Made by a program: the position numbers and the translations under genes. From contig QHYF01000136.1 in assembly GCA_003224075.1 (NCBI GenBank), positions 1 through 10,606 of the forward strand: a stretch of DNA of 10,606 nucleotides, written 5' to 3'. The notes under the pieces were generated by a model. It saw only the letters and a list, made by a program, of their open reading frames with translations, did no database searches and had not been told where the DNA came from. Each line of letters starts with the position of its first letter. Positions within the stretch are counted from its first letter, which is position 1. This stretch comes from Acidobacteriota bacterium. Its GTDB lineage: Bacteria; Acidobacteriota; Terriglobia; Acidiferrales; UBA7541. Below are positions 5,963 to 10,606 of this stretch, piece by piece.

Positions 5963-7474
5963 ATGTCCGAGCCGGTTCATATCGCCGCTATCGACGCCGG
6001 CTCCAACGCCGTGCGCCTGTCCATGGCACGCGCCTATTCCGCGCTGGATATTGAGCCGGTCCACTCGGAACGCTATCCGCTGCGTCTCGGCGAGAGCGTT
6101 TTTCTGCGCCACCGCTTCAGTGAAGAGATTTTCAAGAAAACGGCGAAGGCCTTCAAACATTTCCGTGGAGTCATGGATGAGTTCGGGGTAACGCGCTACC
6201 GGGCGGTGGCCACGAGCGCCACGCGGGAGGCGCGAAATCGCTGGGCGTTTGCTCACACCATCAAGCGAAAATCGGGCATCGCGCTGGAAGTGATCAGTGC
6301 GGTGGAAGAGTCGCGGCTGGGAAGAGAAGCGGTGCTGGCGGCGCTGGGACCGGAGGCGCCGCTGCGCTGCATTGTGGATCTCGGCGGGGGAAGCCTGGAA
6401 CTGAGTATCCTGCGAGACCACACCGTGGAACAGGGCGTACAACTGCCGGTCGGCACCGTGCGGCTGTTGACTACACTGAATCTCCCCGGCGTGATCCGCC
6501 CCGCAGAAGGGGAGCAGGTGCGGCGCTATGTGCGCGCGCTGCTGGAGTCAAAACTTGTTCCGAGGCCGAGTCTAGGCGAAGGCGTGGCAGTAGCGCTGGG
6601 AGGAAACGCGGAAACGCTGGCGAATATCGCGCCGGGACCGCGGGAACATGGTCTGCAAACAATGGAGTTGTCACTGCTGCGCGCGCGGCTGCCGCACATT
6701 CTCGAGCGGGACGTGGACGAGAGGATGAAAGCGTATGCCGTGCGGCGCGACCGCGCCGACGTGATGGGCATTGCGGCGATCACCTTCATTACGCTGGGAC
6801 GCTACCTGAATCTGCGCACGCTTGCGATTCCCGGGGTCGGGGTGCGCGAAGGGCTATTGCAGGAGATCGCGCGGGAAGCGTTCTCGCGCAGAGAGCCGCA
6901 TCGGTACAACGAGGCGGCGCGGCAATTGCTGGTTGGGACACGCAGCTTCGCGCGGCGGCTCGAATATGACCAGCAGCATGCCGAACATGTGCGCGAACTC
7001 AGCATCCTGCTTTTTGACCAGTTACAGCCGGTGCACCATCTGCCCGCGCAATCGAGGGTGTTGCTGGAGGCCGGGGCGCTGTTGCACGATACGGGGCACA
7101 AGTATCTTGCATTGAACGCGGACATCCCGGGGCTGCAGAGCCGTGACCGCGCCATCGTGGCGGCGGTGGTTCGTTACCACAATAGAAAGTCGGAGCCCGG
7201 GGGACATCACCCCGCGTATTCCGCCCTCGAAGATGCGGATAAACCCATCGCCAGAAGGCTTGCGGCGATTCTGAGAATTGCCGAGGCACTCGATCACTCG
7301 CACCGGCAGCGGGTAATGAAAATCCGCACTTCCTTCCAGCGAGGCGCGGTTTGCCTGCAAGTGCACGCGCGCGGAGACGCCACGGAAGATCTGCGCGACG
7401 CCATTCGCAGCGCGGAGCTCTTTGAAAAGGAATTTCATGTGAAGATTTATTTCCGGCAGCCGGAGACGAGTTGA
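5963..7474 (+). CDS. Ppx/GppA family phosphatase with C-terminal HD domain
   Basis: This is an exopolyphosphatase/guanosine pentaphosphate phosphatase family enzyme. It removes terminal phosphates from polyphosphate or converts pppGpp to ppGpp; which one cannot be told from sequence. The 503-residue protein has an actin-like ASKHA domain: AAIDAGSNAVRL (8-19), AVATSATREARN (81-92), catalytic-type Glu in ISAVEESRLG (111-120), IVDLGGGSLEL (137-147), ALGGNAETLA (211-220) and PGVGVREGLL (290-299). The C-terminal HD domain (about 320-500) has H339, the LLHDTGHK pair H375-D376, RYHNR (404-408) and D444 in EALDHS, so its metal site looks intact. Length matches the family's long form (about 500 aa). 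ATG 5963 lies 8 bp after the previous stop, suggesting one operon with the kinase pair. The neighbouring CHAD protein carries a degenerate copy of this HD domain. Confidence 0.9.
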   Translation: MSEPVHIAAIDAGSNAVRLSMARAYSALDIEPVHSERYPLRLGESVFLRHRFSEEIFKKTAKAFKHFRGVMDEFGVTRYRAVATSATREARNRWAFAHTIKRKSGIALEVISAVEESRLGREAVLAALGPEAPLRCIVDLGGGSLELSILRDHTVEQGVQLPVGTVRLLTTLNLPGVIRPAEGEQVRRYVRALLESKLVPRPSLGEGVAVALGGNAETLANIAPGPREHGLQTMELSLLRARLPHILERDVDERMKAYAVRRDRADVMGIAAITFITLGRYLNLRTLAIPGVGVREGLLQEIAREAFSRREPHRYNEAARQLLVGTRSFARRLEYDQQHAEHVRELSILLFDQLQPVHHLPAQSRVLLEAGALLHDTGHKYLALNADIPGLQSRDRAIVAAVVRYHNRKSEPGGHHPAYSALEDADKPIARRLAAILRIAEALDHSHRQRVMKIRTSFQRGAVCLQVHARGDATEDLRDAIRSAELFEKEFHVKIYFRQPETS

Positions 7475-7559
7475 CGGTTCCCAGTTGAAAGCCGGCAGTC
7501 AGGGAAAAGGCCGAAGTTTTTAATGGCTGTTCGTGGCGTCAATCGCGGCGTCTGGTGGA

Positions 7560-7564
7560 AAGGA
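7560..7564 (+). promoter_or_regulatory. Ribosome binding site fixing the sixA start
   Basis: AAGGA at 7560-7564, within a longer GGAAAGGAAA purine run, stands 4 nt before the ATG at 7569. It supports this ATG over an in-frame upstream alternative start at 7533, since homology begins exactly at MQLYIVRHG. Confidence 0.65.
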
Positions 7565-7568
7565 AATC

Positions 7569-8069
7569 ATGCAGCTGTATATTGTGCGGCACGGAATCGC
7601 CATCGATCGTGAGGATCCGAAATGTCCTCCCGACCCGGAACGGTATCTGACCGAGGAAGGGATCGAAAAGACGCGACAGGTTGCGAGGGGAGTGGCGGCG
7701 CTCGATGTGAAAGCAGGATTGTTTCTCACGAGTCCGTACGTTCGCGCAAGACAGACGGCGGAAATCTTTGCGGACGCACTCAGCTATGCGAAGCAGAAAA
7801 TCCGGCACAGCGACTTGCTCTTGCCGGGAGCGGAGCCATCGCTTCTCTTCCGAGAGCTGGCCAAGGAGAAACAAACGTCGTCAGTTTTTCTGTTTGGCCA
7901 TGCGCCGCAGCTGGACGATCTGATCGCCACGGCGCTGGGCTCGAAGAAACATTTGACCGCCCTGAAAAAGGCGGGAGTCGCTTTGATCGAGCTTAAACGC
8001 GTTTCTCCGCCCATCGGCGTCCTGGTATGGCTCGCAACCCCAAAGCTGCTGCGAGTGCGGGGAAAATAG
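7569..8069 (+). CDS. sixA: SixA-type phosphohistidine phosphatase
   Basis: This is a small cytoplasmic histidine-phosphatase-fold enzyme that removes phosphate from phosphohistidine on partner proteins. In E. coli SixA acts on phosphotransfer proteins such as NPr and ArcB. The 166-residue product matches SixA length (about 160). It begins MQLYIVRHGIA with the nucleophile H8, carries LTEEG (28-32), SPYVRARQTAE (55-65) with conserved Arg, and FGHAPQLDDL (109-118) with the second catalytic His at 111. The gap after ppx is 94 bp, so it may have its own promoter, though none is clear. It converges on the CHAD gene with only 17 bp between stops and no obvious terminator. The natural partner here is unknown; its linkage to Ppx/GppA and CHAD suggests a phosphate-storage or signalling role, which is inference. 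Confidence 0.85.
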   Translation: MQLYIVRHGIAIDREDPKCPPDPERYLTEEGIEKTRQVARGVAALDVKAGLFLTSPYVRARQTAEIFADALSYAKQKIRHSDLLLPGAEPSLLFRELAKEKQTSSVFLFGHAPQLDDLIATALGSKKHLTALKKAGVALIELKRVSPPIGVLVWLATPKLLRVRGK

Positions 8070-8086
8070 CTCGTCCGCGGGTTCGC

Positions 8087-9607
8087 TCAATCCGAAGCGA
8101 TGAGGGAGAATTCCGGAACCTCCCGGGGCGGCAGCGGGGCGACTTTCCGGAGCTTAACAGCGGGCCGCAAGATCAAAGGCATACGCAAGTAGTCTTCGAG
8201 CAAGTGCTTGCCGGAGGCAAGGAGCGAGGCGGTCTCAACATCATCCGCCAGCCCCGGAGCGCGAAGAACGATCGCATCGGTGGATTTCTCTGCGCGAATC
8301 CCGGCGCCGCTTTCCACCCCGCACTTGCGAAGCGCGCCCGCCAAACGCAGTACGCCCGCCAAGGCGCGGACGTTATTCTGCTGCTCCAACGAAAGCTTCG
8401 AGAAAGGACCGCGCTTTGCGCTGGGTTCGGCACCGCGATGGTAGCGAATGGCAAGAGTCAGAAGCTCCCATTCTTCGTTCGTCCACCCCGGAGGAATTGG
8501 GAGATCGAGAAGAAACTTGCGCGCGGCTTTTTGCGGCGACTTGCTGGCGCTGGCCTTGCCAACACCGCGCAATTGAGCCGCGGCAAGCAAGACGCGGCGA
8601 AGAGAGGCTTCACTGAACGCGGGAGCGGAGTCCGCGCGCTTGAATGCGTCAAATAGGGCGACGGCAATGCGGGATATTTGAGAAGTCCGGCGCGCATGAG
8701 GATCAACGGCACGGGCCGTGGCGCGCAAGCGGGCCAGAGGAGCGGCTTCGATGCCGCCATTTGTCGGCAGCCCAGAACGCCAGATATCCCACAGGCTGGT
8801 CTTGCCCAGCGCGAGCCGGCGATAGGTTTCGATGCGCTCGCGTCGCTCGCGCGCGATGAATTCGTGCCAGAGTTTGAGAGAATCTTCGGTCTCGACAACA
8901 TCCGACTTCCTCACCGTATCCGCCAGAACATCGAGATCGTGGATTTCTCCGAGCAGGTCCTGGACACGCTTGAGGTTATCGCTCCACGCGGCGTACTGCT
9001 CCGGTAGCAGGCTTTCGACGGTGTAGCGGAAACGTTTCAGCCCGATGCGCAGAGCGTGCCAGGGTTTGGGCTTTTCCGTGCGCAGCGCCTTGGCATGGAG
9101 TTCCTTAGCGCTTTCGAATCGTTCCAGCGCCAGACACTGGGCGGCGAGACTCCCTGCAGGTACCAGCCGGGAGCGTTTTCGCAGGGTACGTTCAAGGCGT
9201 CTCCAGGATTTTTGGTCGAATTTCGCGGCCAGGCGCAGAGCGTTCTCGCGCAGCTTTGGTTCGTTGGATTCGAACGCTGCCTGCAAATGCGCCCGGACGG
9301 GGTCGGTTTCCGGAGCGAGCTTTTTTACCCACTCGTTCATCACCTGCGCGTCTCGAAGTGCGCCCAGTCCCCGAAAAAGTTTGCGCGCAACCTTGCGCAT
9401 GGCCGGCCAGGCGGGATCGGGATCCACTTCTTCCATCACCGCGGCGACGGACCGGCAACGCCGTATAGCGACGCGGAGATCGTGAACGACGTCGGGATCG
9501 GAAGAGGCGCGAAAGTTTTCAAGCTCCTTCAGGACACGGTCCATCCAGAAAGAAAGACCGCGGTGCTCAGGGCGAGCCCCTGAGGGAAGAGGTGTGGCGG
9601 AAGCCAT
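8087..9607 (-). CDS. CHAD domain protein fused to a degenerate Ppx/GppA-type HD domain
   Basis: The 506-residue protein starts with a CHAD domain (about 15-275), an alpha-helical, His/Arg-rich fold known to bind inorganic polyphosphate. Both internal CHAD repeats are visible: VHDLRVAIRRCRS (41-53) with GLGALRDAQV (80-89), then WHALRIGLKRFRYTVE (183-198) with LLGEIHDLDVLA (218-229). Residues about 305-485 follow the HD domain of the Ppx/GppA protein encoded at 5963-7474: ALFD, VLLAA, AIRYHRG and VLRLAGAL all align. The metal ligands are gone: H339 becomes Arg307, the His-Asp pair becomes Arg-Gly (347-348), and the final Asp becomes Arg427. I read this as a non-catalytic pseudo-HD domain. The start is ATG 9607 with AGGA on the minus strand at 9618-9615, 7 nt away. 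Cytoplasmic; no signal peptide or membrane segment. Confidence 0.85.
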   Translation of the reverse strand: MASATPLPSGARPEHRGLSFWMDRVLKELENFRASSDPDVVHDLRVAIRRCRSVAAVMEEVDPDPAWPAMRKVARKLFRGLGALRDAQVMNEWVKKLAPETDPVRAHLQAAFESNEPKLRENALRLAAKFDQKSWRRLERTLRKRSRLVPAGSLAAQCLALERFESAKELHAKALRTEKPKPWHALRIGLKRFRYTVESLLPEQYAAWSDNLKRVQDLLGEIHDLDVLADTVRKSDVVETEDSLKLWHEFIARERRERIETYRRLALGKTSLWDIWRSGLPTNGGIEAAPLARLRATARAVDPHARRTSQISRIAVALFDAFKRADSAPAFSEASLRRVLLAAAQLRGVGKASASKSPQKAARKFLLDLPIPPGWTNEEWELLTLAIRYHRGAEPSAKRGPFSKLSLEQQNNVRALAGVLRLAGALRKCGVESGAGIRAEKSTDAIVLRAPGLADDVETASLLASGKHLLEDYLRMPLILRPAVKLRKVAPLPPREVPEFSLIASD

Positions 9608-9844
9608 GTTCGATTCCTAAACGAGTTCCTTCGAACGCCCCGAGAGCGGAGCCCCTGTCGAAGGGGCGATAGAGTACCTCGCGGACGGGCGGTCGTCCAG
9701 CCGACCTGTGGAAAACTAGCGGACGCGGGGAGACCTCCCCTTGATTATAACTCCTGCTGTAACTCTTGAGAGAAATCGAAGAAGCAGAACTGGAGGCGAA
9801 GGAAAAAGAAACGGCGACAATTTGACTTCGCGCGTCAGCCCGGC
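9608..9844. other. Divergent leader region between the CHAD gene and the tRNA
   Basis: This non-coding stretch holds the upstream region of the CHAD gene. A hairpin GCCCC-TGTCGAA-GGGGC at 9651-9667 would lie in the CHAD mRNA leader. Further upstream is a minus-strand -10-like TATAAT (9749-9744). Open frames here are shadows without family signal. Confidence 0.35.
9744..9749 (-). promoter_or_regulatory. Candidate -10 box for the CHAD gene
   Basis: Read on the minus strand, 9749-9744 is TATAAT, a perfect -10 hexamer about 137 nt before the CHAD start. The -35 region at the usual distance (CTCTCA or nearby) is poor, so this is a tentative promoter with a long leader. Confidence 0.3.
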
Positions 9845-9873
9845 TTGAGTGCAAGGCGGGGCCGTGCTATTTT
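9845..9873 (+). promoter_or_regulatory. Promoter of the tRNA-Leu gene
   Basis: TTGAGT (9845-9850) and TATTTT (9868-9873) are separated by 17 bp, the ideal spacing. This places the transcription start near 9880, just before the tRNA at 9884. Each hexamer has two mismatches to the sigma-70 consensus. Confidence 0.5.
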
Positions 9874-9883
9874 GAATTCTTGA

Positions 9884-9971
9884 CCCGGAGTGGCGGAACT
9901 GGCAGACGCGCTGGACTCAAAATCCAGTGGTACTTAGTACCGTGTGGGTTCGACCCCCTCCTCCGGGACCA
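9884..9971 (+). tRNA. tRNA-Leu (anticodon CAA)
   Basis: An 88-nt class II tRNA. The acceptor stem is CCCGGAG (9884-9890) with CTCCGGG (9961-9967), followed by discriminator A and an encoded CCA (9969-9971). The anticodon stem is CTGGA/TCCAG around the loop CTCAAAA, giving anticodon CAA (9918-9920), which reads UUG codons. The long variable arm GGTAC-TTA-GTACC (9929-9941) is typical of Leu tRNA. The T-arm has the TTCGA loop; its five-pair stem shows one T-T mismatch (9945 with 9959). The gene stands alone, behind its own promoter. Confidence 0.95.
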
Positions 9972-10355
9972 TCCGCCCGGTTCGCCTTGAGACTTCGAAA
10001 ACCATGGCCGTGGAGCAAGTGAGCGCGCGCGATTCGGCTCGCCCAGATTTGGTTCTGTGCGAGGTGGCTACACATATTTACATGGGATGCCGTAGTTTTG
10101 ACCCACCGATGCTCAAGTGCCGCGGAGGTGTTTATCTCTAAGGCGCAGAGCCTTCGCGTGTTAGGAAAATCGGAAGAAGGTTGGTGGATTGCTTATCAGT
10201 AAATGGGCACGGCTGCCTAGTAGAATGTCTCGGGGGTAGGAACTCTTAGCAGTCTTAGTACTGACCTTCGTATCCGGTCACCCCCAACGGGCATTCTGTC
10301 CTCGCACAAGGCCGCCAAAAACAAGCAAGTTTATCTTTGATCTTCGGAGGATCCC
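9972..10355. other. 384-bp non-coding region after the tRNA
   Basis: No coding signal is visible; a frame overlapping the tRNA (9944-10141) is a shadow. It contains a small hairpin AAGGC-GCAGA-GCCTT (10140-10154) and then the candidate structured RNA at 10211-10316. It ends with the ribosome binding site GGAGG (10346-10350) of the lipoprotein gene. No T-rich terminator follows the tRNA. Confidence 0.5.
10211..10316 (+). ncRNA. Candidate structured leader RNA upstream of the lipoprotein gene
   Basis: A long paired element lies 40-145 nt before the start codon. AGAATGTCT (10222-10230) pairs with GGGCATTCT (10289-10297) over 9 positions, two of them G-U. After a small internal loop, GGGGGT (10232-10237) pairs perfectly with ACCCCC (10280-10285). 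Within the 42-nt loop, CAGT/ACTG (10250-10263) or GACC/GGTC (10263-10279) can form small hairpins. An outer stem GGCTGCC/GGCCGCC (10211-10217 with 10310-10316) has a single mismatch. I do not recognise a known riboswitch class. It may be a cis-regulatory leader or an independent small RNA. Confidence 0.4.
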
Positions 10356-10606
10356 GTGATCTCCAGCGTACTGTTCCGTTTCAAGGAACGGCCAATCCCT
10401 TATTTTTTGTCAATTTTCGCAATGGTTGTGGTGGCTGTGGCTATCATCAGCTGCAGCGGTAATTCCTCGATGCAAGGCCCGAACATGGGCACGGTGCTCG
10501 TTTCAATTAGCGATCCGCCGAGCTGCAAGCCACCGATTGGCAACGTCATGAATGTCTTCATCACTGTGCGGTCGGTGCGGGCGCATACCAGCGCAACCGC
10601 GGATGA
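10356..10606 (+). CDS. DUF4382-like lipoprotein, N-terminal part (cut by window end)
   Basis: Eighty-three residues are visible before the window ends. The start is GTG 10356, with GGAGG at 10346-10350 (5-nt gap). Positive residues (RFKER, 8-12) precede a hydrophobic stretch (about 15-32) that ends in a lipobox-like AIISC with Cys33, so this is a probable lipoprotein secreted by Sec and lipidated. After a short Ser/Asn-rich linker comes MGTVLVSISDPPSCKPPIG and then VFITVRSVRAHTS. This resembles the opening of DUF4382 domains (a G-V-V-ISDPP strand, then a V-I-V-AH strand), common in acidobacterial envelope proteins of unknown function. The domain call rests on about 35 residues and is tentative; the lipoprotein call is stronger. 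A structured leader lies directly upstream. Confidence 0.65.
   Translation, partial: MISSVLFRFKERPIPYFLSIFAMVVVAVAIISCSGNSSMQGPNMGTVLVSISDPPSCKPPIGNVMNVFITVRSVRAHTSATAD

Noticed and set aside
8027..8656. Plus-strand frame of 209 residues antisense to the CHAD gene
   Set aside because: It overlaps the sixA end and lies opposite a clear CHAD-pseudoHD coding frame; no domain is seen.
9884..9971. tRNA-Leu as an integration (att) site for an inserted element
   Set aside because: No integrase gene is visible and I saw no repeat of the tRNA 3' end in the downstream sequence of the window.
9944..10141. Plus-strand frame of 65 residues after the tRNA
   Set aside because: It starts within the tRNA T-arm and shows no protein family signal.

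Overview
The window is moderately GC-rich, densely coded bacterial DNA. The gene styles point to an acidobacterium (Terriglobia-like): a stand-alone MlaEFD-type lipid transporter with a long MlaD tail, tandem thymidylate-kinase-like genes, a CHAD protein and a DUF4382-like lipoprotein. This assignment is an inference from gene content; there is no rRNA or other phylogenetic marker here.

Layout. Positions 1-1341 look like a decayed accessory segment: the remains of an F420/deazaflavin-type nitroreductase (minus strand) abut head to head with the C-terminal half of a papain-like cysteine protease (plus strand), followed by about 450 bp with no convincing gene. From 1342 a plus-strand series begins: mlaE (permease), mlaF (ATPase), mlaD (MCE substrate-binding protein with five 34-residue C-terminal repeats), two adjacent thymidylate-kinase-like genes sharing an ATGA overlap, a Ppx/GppA phosphatase with a C-terminal HD domain, and a SixA-type phosphohistidine phosphatase. 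A convergent minus-strand gene (8087-9607) encodes a CHAD protein whose C-terminal half resembles the HD domain of the neighbouring Ppx/GppA but lacks its metal ligands. A tRNA-Leu(CAA) with its own promoter follows at 9884-9971. After it comes about 385 bp of non-coding DNA holding a strongly paired candidate leader RNA, and then the start of a lipoprotein cut by the window edge.

How the genes may work together. MlaE, MlaF and MlaD form a complete core for phospholipid traffic across the cell envelope. Downstream, Ppx/GppA (polyphosphate or pppGpp hydrolysis), CHAD (polyphosphate binding) and SixA (phosphohistidine removal) suggest a polyphosphate/phosphosignalling module, with the two kinase-like proteins embedded in it. 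The most unusual points are a Walker A Lys-to-Arg change in the second kinase-like protein, a Walker B Glu-to-Ser change in MlaF, and the CHAD-pseudoHD fusion. Functions are inferred from recognisable motifs read by eye; no database search was run.
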